The position numbers and the translations under genes are program-made. From contig NZ_SJEE01000016.1 of assembly GCF_006937785.1 (NCBI RefSeq), forward strand, positions 1-64,000: 64,000 nucleotides of DNA, in the 5' to 3' direction. The notes under the pieces were generated by a model. That model searched no databases. It was not told the origin of the DNA and saw only the letters and a list, made by a program, of their open reading frames with translations. Positions 46,142 to 54,472 of the stretch are shown in pieces. The stretch comes from Pseudanabaena sp. UWO311. Lineage in GTDB: Bacteria; Cyanobacteriota; Cyanobacteriia; Pseudanabaenales; Pseudanabaenaceae. Numbering within the stretch: position 1 is the first letter of the stretch; each line of letters starts with the position of its first letter.

Positions 46142-47272
46142 ATGTCCGAACATTCCGCAACAGTTAATGTTGCACTAAATAGCGATAACCAACCTAATCG
46201 TAGTTATGACATTGCGATCGCATCGCATAGCCTCAAAAACTTAGGCGATAAATTAGTAGAAATTGGTTTAGGCAAAAAAAGCAAAAAAATTCTCATCGTC
46301 TCGAATCCCGTCATTTATAAGCACTATGGCGAAACTGTCCAGACTTCCTTAAGTAATGCAGGTTTTGATGTTGCTCATTTAATCTTGCCCGCAGGTGAAC
46401 GCTTTAAAACTGCAAACTCACTTCAAAAGATTTATGATGCGGCTCTTGTCCATCGTTTAGAACGCTCATCAATGATTGTGGCCCTCGGTGGTGGCGTGAT
46501 TGGCGATATGTCGGGCTATGCCGCCGCGACTTGGTTGCGCGGTATTGATCTTGTTCAAGTTCCCACCACACTTTTGGCAATGGTGGATTCCGCAATTGGT
46601 GGCAAGACGGGGATCAACCATCCACAAGGTAAAAATCTAATCGGTGCATTCTATCAACCCCGACTAGTGTGGGTCGATCCTGAAGTCTTAAAAACTTTGC
46701 CAGCCCGTGAGTTTCGCTCAGCAATGGCAGAGGTTATTAAGTACGGCGTAATCTGGGATCAAGAATTATTTGATTTATTAGCTAATTGCGATCGCCTTGA
46801 TCAGCTACGCTATATTTCATCAGAATTGCTACAAACAATTTTGTATCGTTGTGCCAAAGCTAAAGCTGAAGTCGTATCCAAGGATGAGAAAGAAGGAAAT
46901 CTTCGCGCCATTCTTAACTATGGTCATACAGTCGGTCATGCGATTGAGTCCGTTACCAACTATCGCCTTTACAACCATGGCGAAGCTGTGGGTTTAGGAA
47001 TGGTAATAGCGGGTGAGATCGCTGTCGATCTTGGTCTATGGTCTGAGTTAGATCAAGCCAAACAAGTAGCCTTAATTGCTAAAACTCGTTTACCACAGAC
47101 AGTACCTACGGACATTAATCTTGAATCAATTATTGAGTCGCTATCTACCGACAAAAAAGTAGAAGCTGGCAAAGTTCGCTTCATTTTACCAACGGCGATC
47201 GGATCGGTAACTCTTAGCGATCGGGTAACCTCAGAGCTGGTTAACCAAAATTTACGAAAAATAATGGCATAA
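46142..47272 (+). CDS. aroB: 3-dehydroquinate synthase
   Basis: This 376-residue enzyme converts DAHP to 3-dehydroquinate in the shikimate pathway, using NAD and a divalent metal. It has [34 protein letters not shown] and [11 protein letters not shown], the usual nucleotide and zinc motifs. Length is normal. HIP1 sites are present. Confidence 0.95.
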   Translation: MSEHSATVNVALNSDNQPNRSYDIAIASHSLKNLGDKLVEIGLGKKSKKILIVSNPVIYKHYGETVQTSLSNAGFDVAHLILPAGERFKTANSLQKIYDAALVHRLERSSMIVALGGGVIGDMSGYAAATWLRGIDLVQVPTTLLAMVDSAIGGKTGINHPQGKNLIGAFYQPRLVWVDPEVLKTLPAREFRSAMAEVIKYGVIWDQELFDLLANCDRLDQLRYISSELLQTILYRCAKAKAEVVSKDEKEGNLRAILNYGHTVGHAIESVTNYRLYNHGEAVGLGMVIAGEIAVDLGLWSELDQAKQVALIAKTRLPQTVPTDINLESIIESLSTDKKVEAGKVRFILPTAIGSVTLSDRVTSELVNQNLRKIMA

Positions 47273-47275
47273 TAC

Positions 47276-47304
47276 TTGACACATTAAGTGGTAGTTCGTA
47301 CTAT
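47276..47304 (+). promoter_or_regulatory. Consensus sigma-70 promoter upstream of infC
   Basis: TTGACA (47276-47281), a 17-base spacer and TACTAT (47299-47304) make a near-consensus housekeeping promoter just after aroB. It would give an infC leader of about 140 bases, long enough for leader control. Confidence 0.55.
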
Positions 47305-47450
47305 ACTTAAACGTTTATGTCAAGCAAAAAATTGCTAAGCCTAAATATTTCAAACTCTTAATTTGAATATCACGCTTCAGATCGGCATATATTTGTCAAC
47401 CATTAGTAATTTAAACCAATACCCCCAAGAGTCTAGACAACAGAGATTTC

Positions 47451-47975
47451 ATGACTAAAAAGCCAATTAAAGACCTTCCCCAAATCAACGAACGCATCAG
47501 ATATCCAAAAATTCGAGTCATTGATATGGAGGGGGAGCAACTCGGCATCCTAACCCCCAAAGAAGCCTTGAAAATGGCTGAAGAAAAAGAGCTAGATCTC
47601 GTGCTGGTCAGCGACAAAGCTGATCCTCCTGTTTGTCGAATCATGGACTATGGCAAATTCAAATTTGAGCAAGAGAAGAAAGCACGCGAAGCTCGTAAAA
47701 AGCAACATACTTCCGATGTTAAAGAAGTGAAGATGCGTTACAAAATTGAGGAGCATGACTATAAAGTGCGAATCAATCACGCAGAACGCTTTTTGAAAGA
47801 AGGTGATAAAGTCAAAGCAACCGTAATGTTTCGTGGTCGAGAAATTCAACACGTTGATCTTGCTGAAGTTTTGTTGAATCGTATGGCTAGTGATCTAGAG
47901 TCTGTCGCTGAGATTCAACAATATCCTAAGCGCGAAGGAAGAAACATCACTATGTTAATGGCTCCCAAGAAATAA
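47451..47975 (+). CDS. infC: Translation initiation factor IF-3
   Basis: This 174-residue protein has both IF-3 domains, with [13 protein letters not shown] at the start, the [19 protein letters not shown] linker region and the C-terminal [12 protein letters not shown]. It binds the 30S subunit and proofreads initiator tRNA. The start is ATG, not the rare AUU/AUC codon of E. coli. It is preceded by the promoter at 47276 and followed by a hairpin. Confidence 0.95.
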   Translation: MTKKPIKDLPQINERIRYPKIRVIDMEGEQLGILTPKEALKMAEEKELDLVLVSDKADPPVCRIMDYGKFKFEQEKKAREARKKQHTSDVKEVKMRYKIEEHDYKVRINHAERFLKEGDKVKATVMFRGREIQHVDLAEVLLNRMASDLESVAEIQQYPKREGRNITMLMAPKK

Positions 47976-48008
47976 TCAAAAAGCCTCGCAACGCGAGGCT
48001 TTTTGATT
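47974..48008 (+). terminator. infC terminator, GCAACGC apex
   Basis: Perfect 16-base arms 47974-47989 and 47993-48008 around AAC with five T residues in the right arm, overlapping the infC stop. Confidence 0.75.
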
Positions 48009-48028
48009 TATACATGTTTTCAGTTAGA

Positions 48029-48095
48029 TTAAGACCCAATCAGTAATTCACAGCTTGGGTCTTAAGAGTCCTAGCTATCTCTTGCATTGCTCTAA
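48029..48095. repeat. Degenerate family 1 element
   Basis: AAGACCCA (48031-48038) pairs with TGGGTCTT (48057-48064). The segment 48073-48091 matches the right flank of the element at 40771 at 18 of 19 positions. The central hairpin has been lost. Confidence 0.5.
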
Positions 48096-48213
48096 CAAAA
48101 TTATCCAAAATGTAGACAGATCCGTCCCTTCGCAGTAAATGATTAGGGATCAGCAGCAAAGCCAAACACCACTAATCATTTATTTAACACGAGTTCAGGA
48201 TAATTTGAACCGA

Positions 48214-48254
48214 GCTTTGAGATAGGGTTTGCTACGCAAACCCTATCTCAAAGC
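48214..48254. repeat. 19-bp perfect hairpin, GCTACGC apex
   Basis: Arms 48214-48232 and 48236-48254 pair perfectly around TAC. The AAAGC at its right end is shared with the next hairpin. The gap 47976-48435 holds only such repeats and no gene. Confidence 0.75.
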
Positions 48255-48300
48255 CCAAAAGTAAAAGCCTTGCTAAGCAAGGCTTTTACTTTTGGGCTTT
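48250..48300. repeat. 24-bp perfect hairpin, GCTAAGC apex
   Basis: Arms 48250-48273 and 48277-48300 pair perfectly around TAA. It overlaps the hairpin at 48214 by five bases, so the two are mutually exclusive at their joint. Confidence 0.75.
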
Positions 48301-48401
48301 TAAAATTTGCAGCTTAACGCGAACTGACGTTATTTAATTTCCTTTTTTGGGATGTAAAAGGATAGATTAAGTAAAACTCAGATCCAGAAAGTTTTTTTAA
48401 G

Positions 48402-48430
48402 ACCTCCAAATTGCAACGCCATTTGGAGGT
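48402..48430 (-). terminator. Hairpin after the lipoprotein gene
   Basis: Ten-base arms 48402-48411 and 48421-48430 pair just beyond the stop of the minus-strand lipoprotein gene. No T-run follows on that strand, so it is a weak candidate. Confidence 0.4.
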
Positions 48431-48435
48431 TTGGA

Positions 48436-49302
48436 TTAACGAGTAGGAGGCAATAGCGTAAATGGAGCAGTTGTAGGCTGAGGGTTTGCTGGGGCAGGGG
48501 CTGCGGCTGGCGCAGCTGCAGGGTCAACAGGTTGATCAGGATTAGAACTAACAATAGGAGCACCTACAGCACGTAATACCTCAACTCCATTTTGCTGTAA
48601 CACAACAATTGGTGGCTCTGCATTGGTATCAATTCGCTTCACCAATACTCTACCGTTAGAAATCATTTGCCCAGCCCTAACATAACGAGATGTGGACTCA
48701 CCAAAGGCACTAATAATTGCGTAGATTGTACCTGCAACTTCAACAGTACCTGTGACTTTTGTACCATCGGCAGCTCTAGTGTCAGGTGGCAACACTACTT
48801 TACTCGGACGGTTAGATGTTCTTACAACTACAGCAGCCCGTAGATTAGGTTGTACTTGTACTTTCTTTGCCAACAATGTTTCTAATTTTGGTACTGGATT
48901 AATCACAGTACTAGTGAAGGGATCGCGAGATTGTTTGGAGTCAACGCCAATTTTTTGCTCTAGTTCCTGAACTCTTGCCTGCTTATCTGTGATGGTAATC
49001 AGATCCTGTGTTTTCTGTCCAGCGACAAATGGAGTATTAAAAGTTGGCGCGGTAGTTTCAACCACCTTCGGTGGAGTAGCTATGGTTGCGCCAGCCGCAA
49101 TACTGGGCAATGGCTTGCCTTCTTCCGCAAGTCCTTTCATTTGTTCGCAATCAGTCCCAGAGGCAAATTTAGCAGTTTTGACAACGCCTTGTCTGAGCTC
49201 TCGTTTCGTGCTGATCGTACATTCGACTGGTGTACCCTCACCGCAAGCACTAAGGATTGTAGTAACGCTAAGAATCACGCCAGCTAGGTAATAAATACGC
49301 AT
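48436..49302 (-). CDS. Cyanobacterial lipoprotein, unrecognised
   Basis: From ATG 49302 (preceded by AGAGGAACT) the protein is 288 residues and starts with a lipoprotein signal ending LSAC at 17-20. A longer reading from 49374 would bury this signal and is rejected. After a low-complexity stretch there is a folded region (about 120-250) with VTGTVEVAGTIYAIISAFGE and GQMISNGRVLVKRID, somewhat like PilP-type beta domains, and then a proline/alanine-rich tail. Role unknown; a link to pilus assembly is only a guess. Confidence 0.65.
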   Translation of the reverse strand: MRIYYLAGVILSVTTILSACGEGTPVECTISTKRELRQGVVKTAKFASGTDCEQMKGLAEEGKPLPSIAAGATIATPPKVVETTAPTFNTPFVAGQKTQDLITITDKQARVQELEQKIGVDSKQSRDPFTSTVINPVPKLETLLAKKVQVQPNLRAAVVVRTSNRPSKVVLPPDTRAADGTKVTGTVEVAGTIYAIISAFGESTSRYVRAGQMISNGRVLVKRIDTNAEPPIVVLQQNGVEVLRAVGAPIVSSNPDQPVDPAAAPAAAPAPANPQPTTAPFTLLPPTR

Positions 49303-49562
49303 AATAAAGTTCCTCTGCTGCCTACTTGGTTTTCGGTACAGCGTCATCCGAATTTTTGTCGATTTTGACTGCAAGATAGTAAAGCATTATGGTAATTTTG
49401 GCAATCATTAACAAGAGATAACATCAAGTTTCATGATTAACCCAATTTTTGGGCTGAAGTTTTTATGTTGCAGTCATACCAACTATCGAAATTGTTTTGG
49501 TCATAGCAGTTTACGCTTCAATGAAATTGATGTGTAGCATTAGTCACTCTAGTTAAGACATT

Positions 49563-49615
49563 AAAAAAATTCATAGAGTTTCGGCGCGAAGCGTCGAAAC
49601 TCTATGAATTTTTTT
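49563..49615. repeat. 25-bp near-perfect hairpin, GCGAAGC apex
   Basis: Arms 49563-49587 and 49591-49615 pair with a single wobble around GAA. It lies in the roughly 300-base gap 49303-49688 between divergent genes, in which no gene is seen. The site is upstream of both genes, so termination is not its obvious role. Confidence 0.7.
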
Positions 49616-49688
49616 AGCTATAGCTATGAAGACAGAGTCAGATTGCTGTCATCTATACTTTTAGTAATAGTGATTGGCGGAGAAATTT

Positions 49689-50348
49689 GTGGAAATTACA
49701 TCTGAAGTTTATCAAGGTCAGTTTGGTGAATTTACAATCACGAAAAATGATCGCCTTGGGGTAATTGTGTATCGTAGTGCTTTAGCGATCGCATCTCTTT
49801 GTTTTAGCGTGGGCGCAATATTAGTGCTGTTGCAGCCCAATAATCCTGAAATTCTAAATAATTGGTTAACTTGGCTGTATATCGGTTTTTCCATAGGATT
49901 AGGTGTTGCCCTTTGGACAATTCATATTTATCTGGAATTGCTACATAGGGTTTTGCAAATCTTTTGGGCAATCGGCGCGATCGCTTCGGTAGGTGTAGCA
50001 CTTTATTTTCCTGAGCCTTTAGCGATCGCTATTTACAATAATCCGATCGCGCTTATTGGTGTCGGGTTTAGCTTTGCTGCTCTAACTGGAATTTTTTTCA
50101 AAGAGACTTTTTGTTTTAATCGTTTTGAAACAAAGTTTTTAGTCCCCCTATTGCCTCTGCTCATTCTTGGTCATTTGGTGAATATTTTACCTGTAGCGAT
50201 CGAGCGAGGACTATTAGGTGCTTGGGCTGTTTTGTTTGTAATCTTTGCGATTCGTAAAGTGACTCAAGAAATTCCACCTGATATTGGTGATAAGTCGGTC
50301 TTTGCCTACCTCAAAGCTGAAAAACTTAGTAAGCAACAAGCTGCATAA
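49689..50348 (+). CDS. DUF2301 membrane protein
   Basis: This roughly 219-residue protein has about six membrane segments and the RSALAIASLCFSVGAILVLL and FGFSFAAL-like blocks seen in the cyanobacterial DUF2301 family, of unknown function. A TTG start at 49674 is possible. The GTG at 49689 is preferred because GGCGGAG lies 8 bases before it. The segment FKETFCFNRFETKFL lies between membrane spans. Confidence 0.7.
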   Translation: MEITSEVYQGQFGEFTITKNDRLGVIVYRSALAIASLCFSVGAILVLLQPNNPEILNNWLTWLYIGFSIGLGVALWTIHIYLELLHRVLQIFWAIGAIASVGVALYFPEPLAIAIYNNPIALIGVGFSFAALTGIFFKETFCFNRFETKFLVPLLPLLILGHLVNILPVAIERGLLGAWAVLFVIFAIRKVTQEIPPDIGDKSVFAYLKAEKLSKQQAA

Positions 50349-50353
50349 TAACG

Positions 50354-50387
50354 ATTTCCGAAAGTGTGGCTGCACTTTCGGAAATCA
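50354..50387. terminator. Hairpin after DUF2301 gene
   Basis: Perfect 14-base arms 50354-50367 and 50374-50387 around a six-base loop. There is no T-run. Confidence 0.6.
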
Positions 50388-50410
50388 AAAACTAGCCCCA
50401 ATGAGGGTTT

Positions 50411-50520
50411 TATAGTTGTCGCCAAATGTACTAGGACGTAAAACCCAAGAATTGATTGGCAGCGCTTCGCGCTGCCAATCAATTCTTGGGTTTTGGTTTG
50501 TCCAAAGATGCTTGTGGCTT
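50411..50520. repeat. MITE-like element (family 1)
   Basis: Starts TATAGTTGTCGCCAAATG, with GGACGTAAAACCC, then perfect 26-bp arms 50440-50465 and 50469-50494 (GCTTCGC apex). The right flank GGTTTGTCCAA resembles the one at 40840. Right boundary approximate. Confidence 0.7.
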
Positions 50521-50599
50521 TACCTCAAAAAGTCCATGCCTAAAAAGATTTATAAAGCAACGCTCTCTATATTTTTATTCATCGGCATAATAAATATTT

Positions 50600-51295
50600 A
50601 TGAATAAAGCTTTTACTTCTCAAGCTGATGACTGGACACCTGCGATCGCTATTGTGCAGAAGCGCTACGATCGCGAATATCGTAATGAAGCATTTGATTT
50701 GCCCGCTGAGGTGGAGTCGATGCCGCTTTTTCGGGAGTGGATAAGTCATGCTCTATCTAGCAAAATTGCTTCGCCTTTTTGGGAATTGGCGCAATTTCAA
50801 AAAAATCAGCGTTGCCTAGATATTGGCTGTGGCGTAAGTTTTTTGATTTATCCTTGGCGAGACTGGGAAGTATTTTTTTATGGACAGGAAATTAGTTTTG
50901 TGGCAAAAGAAGCTCTTAATTCAAGGGGTTCGCAACTAAATTCCAAATTATTTAAAGGGGCGCAACTTGGGGCAGCACATCAGTTAAGTTACGAGAATGT
51001 TTTTTTTGATCGTGTGATTGCAACTGGGTTTAGCTGCTATTACCCACTTGAGTATTTGAAATTGGTTTTGCGTGAAGCTAAACGGGTATTAAAACCGAAT
51101 GGAGTAATGATTTTTGACGCGCTCAACCCTGATTTGGAATTTGCGGAAAATTGGGCAATTTTAGAGACCTATTTAGGATCAGAGGTATTTCTGACTCCGC
51201 TTAGTGAAGTTACTGAGCTTGTGCAATCTATGGGTGGCAAAATTACTGCCAAAAAAGACGGGTTGCTATTTTCCATGTATCGCGTTCAATGGTAG
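50600..51295 (+). CDS. Class I SAM methyltransferase
   Basis: This 231-residue protein has CLDIGCGVSFLIYPW (SAM loop near 72), a DRVIATGFSCYYP segment (motif II/III) and AKRVLKPNGVMIFDALNP, a Methyltransf_11 set. The first 70 residues carry a cyanobacterial N-terminal region (AIVQKRYDREYR). The substrate is unknown. It is followed at once by a hairpin that touches the stop. Confidence 0.75.
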   Translation: MNKAFTSQADDWTPAIAIVQKRYDREYRNEAFDLPAEVESMPLFREWISHALSSKIASPFWELAQFQKNQRCLDIGCGVSFLIYPWRDWEVFFYGQEISFVAKEALNSRGSQLNSKLFKGAQLGAAHQLSYENVFFDRVIATGFSCYYPLEYLKLVLREAKRVLKPNGVMIFDALNPDLEFAENWAILETYLGSEVFLTPLSEVTELVQSMGGKITAKKDGLLFSMYRVQW

Positions 51296-51296
51296 T

Positions 51297-51331
51297 TTGT
51301 TGAGAGTGGCGCAATGCGCCGCTCTCAACAA
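51297..51331. terminator. Hairpin after methyltransferase gene, GCAATGC apex
   Basis: Sixteen-base arms 51297-51312 and 51316-51331 around AAT with one wobble. It lies in the 53-base gap before the DUF4090 gene. Confidence 0.7.
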
Positions 51332-51348
51332 GCATTTGGTTTTTACTT

Positions 51349-51636
51349 ATGTCCGAAAATTCTCAAACAACGGGTGCTGATGCGATCGATGTCGCGATCG
51401 CGCAGGGTATCGACTTTGATGGCACACCAATTGACCCTAAGAAACTTGATCTCTATAGCAGCGTAATGGCGCTTGAAGGCAATCGTCAGCGTAGTGGCGT
51501 AACTAATACCATGCGATCGCGCATTGTCCGTATTGGTGCAAAACACATCCCTCAAGATGAACTCAATCAAAAGTTGCTGGATGCAGGTTTTGCCCCACTA
51601 AAGGACAAAGACATAGCCTTTTTTTACAATAAATAA
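51349..51636 (+). CDS. DUF4090 family protein
   Basis: This 95-residue protein contains GIDFDGTPI, LYSSVMALEGNRQRSGV and IVRIGAKHIPQDELNQKLL, a pattern I associate with the cyanobacterial DUF4090 family. It is small, soluble and without known function. It ends shortly before another pair of hairpins. Confidence 0.6.
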   Translation: MSENSQTTGADAIDVAIAQGIDFDGTPIDPKKLDLYSSVMALEGNRQRSGVTNTMRSRIVRIGAKHIPQDELNQKLLDAGFAPLKDKDIAFFYNK

Positions 51637-51679
51637 CTTATTCGTTACCCCTTTCTCAGCCTAAAAAAATAGACAGTAA

Positions 51680-51732
51680 AACCCAAGAATTAGAGGTGCG
51701 GCGCTCCGCGCCGCACCTCTAATTCTTGGGTT
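51680..51732. repeat. 25-bp perfect hairpin, GCTCCGC apex
   Basis: Arms 51680-51704 and 51708-51732 pair perfectly around TCC and begin AACCCAAGAATT, related to family 1 (50440). The left flank AGACAGTAAAACCC is a shortened form of GGACATAAAACCC. Confidence 0.75.
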
Positions 51733-51738
51733 AGAAGG

Positions 51739-51777
51739 AAATAAGAAAGGTTTCGCTCAGCTCAACCTTTCTTATTT
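51739..51777. repeat. Hairpin with 14-bp arms
   Basis: Arms 51739-51752 and 51764-51777 pair perfectly around an 11-base loop. It lies between the hairpin at 51680 and the L,D-transpeptidase gene. Confidence 0.55.
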
Positions 51778-51845
51778 ATTAAAGCTTTTGGCGAATTTCC
51801 AGTAAATTTTGGGCATACTTGTCGATATGCAACCTTGCGATCAAC

Positions 51846-52355
51846 ATGATTAAGTATTGGAAAACTAGATCTACTGCTTTAATTACCGCTTTGTTTTTAA
51901 CGGGACTGAGCGGCGGAGTTAACTTAATTAATGTAGATAGGGCGATCGCGCAAACCACATCTCGTTCTGTCCGTAGCCAAGATATTGAAAGACTAAAGCG
52001 ATCGGGACAGCGCTGGATCGAAATTCGTCTGCGTAGTCAGAGACTATTGGCATGGCAAGGCAATCAACTCGTTTATGCTGTGGTTGTGTCCACGGGCAAA
52101 AGCGCTACGCCCACCCCTACAGGTATTTTTAACATTCAGACTAAACACCCTACGGCGAGAATGCAGGGTGAGGACTATAACGTACCTGATGTTCCGCATG
52201 TGATGTATTACAGTGGCAACTATGGCATTCATGGGGCATATTGGCATCGTAGCTTTGGAATACCTATCAGTCATGGCTGTACTAATGTCGCTCCAGATCA
52301 TGCTGCATGGCTGTATCGATGGGCTTCTGTGGGGACACCCGTAGTTGTGCGTTAG
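51846..52355 (+). CDS. L,D-transpeptidase (YkuD)
   Basis: This 169-residue protein begins with a signal-peptide-like segment (about 9-35, ending AIAQ) and contains HGAYWHRSFGIPISHGCTN, the YkuD catalytic motif with H129, S142-H143-G144 and nucleophile C145. Such enzymes cross-link peptidoglycan stems in the periplasm or attach proteins. An earlier in-frame start at 51819 would put extra residues before the signal and is not preferred. The stop is inside the next palindrome. Confidence 0.85.
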   Translation: MIKYWKTRSTALITALFLTGLSGGVNLINVDRAIAQTTSRSVRSQDIERLKRSGQRWIEIRLRSQRLLAWQGNQLVYAVVVSTGKSATPTPTGIFNIQTKHPTARMQGEDYNVPDVPHVMYYSGNYGIHGAYWHRSFGIPISHGCTNVAPDHAAWLYRWASVGTPVVVR

Positions 52356-52416
52356 CAAAACCCTAAAAACTGCACCGCCCACGTAGCGGGTGGTACAGTT
52401 TTTAGGGTTTTGCTAA
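52352..52416. repeat. Two-part palindrome with CCGCCCACGTAGCGGG core
   Basis: Perfect 21-base outer arms 52352-52372 and 52396-52416 enclose a 23-base core with its own seven-pair stem and ACGTAGC loop. The design matches that of 40703-40759. The stop of the transpeptidase gene lies in the left arm. Confidence 0.7.
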
Positions 52417-52531
52417 ATAAAACTTAACGAGCTAGAAATAGACAGAGGCGATCGCCTCGCAGTAACCTAGAGACGGTATCTGTAATCATTTTATTTTTCA
52501 CATTACAGTCTTTAGGAATAAGGATAAAACT

Positions 52532-52723
52532 ATGGCAGTTGCACGTGGTTCTAAGGTTCGCATTTTGCGTAAAGAGTCCTACTGGTATCGCGAAGTCGGT
52601 ACTGTGGCTTCCGTTGATAAAAGCGGCATCATTTACCCAGTGATTGTTCGTTTCGACAGCGTTAACTACTCCAACATCGCAACCAACAACTTTGCGATCG
52701 ATGAAGTTGAAGAAGTCGCCTAG
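52532..52723 (+). CDS. psaE: Photosystem I reaction centre subunit IV
   Basis: This 63-residue PsaE has [25 protein letters not shown], an SH3-like barrel that helps ferredoxin docking and cyclic electron flow at the stromal (cytoplasmic) side of photosystem I. The loop between the third and fourth strands is short ([12 protein letters not shown]), like the Nostoc form, and there is no C-terminal tail. AAGGAT precedes the ATG. No convincing promoter could be picked in the upstream 110 bases. Confidence 0.95.
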   Translation: MAVARGSKVRILRKESYWYREVGTVASVDKSGIIYPVIVRFDSVNYSNIATNNFAIDEVEEVA

Positions 52724-52743
52724 ATTCTTCTAACTCAAAACCC

Positions 52744-52782
52744 AAAAACAAGAAGGGACGCTTTGCGCCCCTTCTTGTTTTT
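52744..52782 (+). terminator. psaE terminator, GCTTTGC apex
   Basis: Eighteen-base arms 52744-52761 and 52765-52782 with one mismatch around TTT, ending in five T residues, 20 bases after the psaE stop. Confidence 0.75.
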
Positions 52783-52827
52783 ATGGGTCTGAAAACTACT
52801 TTTTACTTTTACTTTTTTACTTGTCAA

Positions 52828-53697
52828 ATGCCCGAATTACCAGAAGTTGAGACAGTTCGTATTGGTTTAAATGAAAATACGCTGGGTTGGCAGATTGAAG
52901 GTGGTGAGGTATTGCTGCCCCGTGCGATCGCCTATCCTGAAAATTCAGAGGCGTTTTTAGCAGCAGTCATTGGTGCTGAGTTCACAGAATGGCAACGACG
53001 GGGAAAATATTTAATTGCTCAGCTTTCACAGGGTGATCGGTTGGGGGTGCATTTACGAATGACGGGGAGTTTGCTTTGGTGCGATCGCGATACTACTGTG
53101 GGCAAGCATACGCGGGTGAGGTTGTTTTTAAAGGAAAAAGGAAAAGGGAAAAAGGAAAAAAAGGAAAGATTGAAGGAGTTGCGGTTTGATGATCAGCGAA
53201 CTTTTGGTAAGGTTTGGTGGGTTCCATCTCATCAAACAACAGAATCAATTATTACAGGGTTACAGAAATTAGGTTTGGAACCATTTGATCCTGAGTTTAC
53301 GCCAGAGCATTTAGCCGCAAAATTTAGCCGTACTGGTCGCCCGATAAAAACTGTGCTCCTAGATCAGGAAACTGTCGCAGGGATTGGGAATATCTATGCT
53401 GATGAATCATTATTTTTGGGCAAAATCCATCCTCAAAAAGCTGCAAATTCTCTTAGTTTGGAACAGGTCACATCTCTGCGTCAAGGAATTATTCGTTCTC
53501 TGAGTGATGGTATAGCGAAGGGTGGAACGACTTTTAGTTCTTTTCAGAATGTGGCTGGACTGAAGGGGAATTACATCGATACTGCTTGGGTATTTCGACG
53601 AACTGGTCAGCCTTGTAATGTCTGCGGTACATTAATCTCAAGGATTAAGCTCGGTGGGCGCTCAACACATTTTTGTTCTCAATGTCAGAGTTTATAG
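52828..53697 (+). CDS. mutM: Formamidopyrimidine-DNA glycosylase
   Basis: This 289-residue enzyme removes 8-oxoguanine and cuts the strand, using Pro2 as nucleophile. It starts PELPEVETVR and ends in a zinc finger CNVC...CSQC. The start is ATG 52828, since an upstream in-frame start would bury the catalytic proline. A lysine-rich insert (about residues 102-117) sits between the two domains and is coded by an A/G-rich tract at 53131-53180. HIP1 is common. Confidence 0.9.
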   Translation: MPELPEVETVRIGLNENTLGWQIEGGEVLLPRAIAYPENSEAFLAAVIGAEFTEWQRRGKYLIAQLSQGDRLGVHLRMTGSLLWCDRDTTVGKHTRVRLFLKEKGKGKKEKKERLKELRFDDQRTFGKVWWVPSHQTTESIITGLQKLGLEPFDPEFTPEHLAAKFSRTGRPIKTVLLDQETVAGIGNIYADESLFLGKIHPQKAANSLSLEQVTSLRQGIIRSLSDGIAKGGTTFSSFQNVAGLKGNYIDTAWVFRRTGQPCNVCGTLISRIKLGGRSTHFCSQCQSL

Positions 53698-53820
53698 CGA
53701 TCGCCTTTTCCCTCAAATCAAACAGCGATCGCCCTTCACAACCCATAAATGCGATCGCCCTTTTCCACATCAAACAGAGATCTCCACTCATCATTCACAA
53801 AACGGATCTCCTATCAATCA
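53697..53820. repeat. HIP1-bearing tandem repeat array A
   Basis: About 2.3 units of a 53-54-base repeat, with unit starts near 53697, 53751 and 53804 (GCGATCGCC, GCGATCGCC, CGGATCTCC) and an inner ATCAAACAGCGATCGCC block. It fills the gap between mutM and the broken PD-(D/E)XK gene. The same unit occurs at 54473-54629. Confidence 0.75.
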
Positions 53821-53827
53821 ATAAAAA

Positions 53828-54417
53828 TCACCAGACTCTCGGTTGTAAACTTTCACTATTGGCAATAATTACAGAATCTCCTGCGGGTTCGATTAAAAAC
53901 AGTCCTTCTTGCGTTGCATATTCATCTGCCTTTTCATCAATTTTTATTCCTGCTACGGCTCCATAAACCTTGTAATTTTTGTATTTTGGAAATGCCTCTT
54001 TAAATCTTGCTAATACTTCTAAAAATCTCTTCACATTGCGAATTTCTAAATGTGACTTAACTTCGATCGCTACGATTTCATTACTATTTTCCACCAGAAT
54101 ATCAATTTCCATTGAGCCTCGATCATCATCACCCTTTACGCGCATAGCGGTGTAATGAACGTCAATTCCCTGTTCTCTAAAAATTCTAGCGGCGGCAGGT
54201 TTGATTAGATTTTCAACAAATTCTGCCCAGCGGCTGGTTAGTCCTCCGACTTGTTTGTTAGTTTGTTAGTTTGTTCGATTTGTTTGTTAGTTTGTTCAAT
54301 AGTCTTTCGGAGTTCTGCCATTTCTCGTTCAGCTTGGTGCTGATATTCTTGTCGTTGTTGTTCGCTTTCTCGGAAGAGGGCGAAGATGTCGTCTAGAGTG
54401 ATAGTGTTATCGGACAT
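53828..54417 (-). pseudogene. Frameshifted PD-(D/E)XK (DUF3782-like) protein gene
   Basis: From ATG 54417 the frame reads MSDNTITLDDIFALFRESEQ and then a run of EQTNKQ repeats before going out of frame to a stop. The remaining portion continues in another frame with GGLTSRWAEFVENLIKPAAA, MRVKGDDDRGSMEIDILVEN and VAIEVKS, a nuclease core with D...ExK. An extra 8-base copy (GTTTGTTA repeated at 54253-54268 on the plus strand) causes the shift. Removing it restores one continuous frame. No function is inferred beyond family. Confidence 0.75.
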
Positions 54418-54472
54418 GGTATATATGGGATTAATTGTGGTGTAAGTATTTTAGCAATTAAGATAGGTTTTT

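Noticed and set aside
48436-49374. Longer start for the lipoprotein at 49374
   Set aside because: It would place 24 basic residues before a clear lipoprotein signal; ATG 49302 has a good ribosome-binding site.
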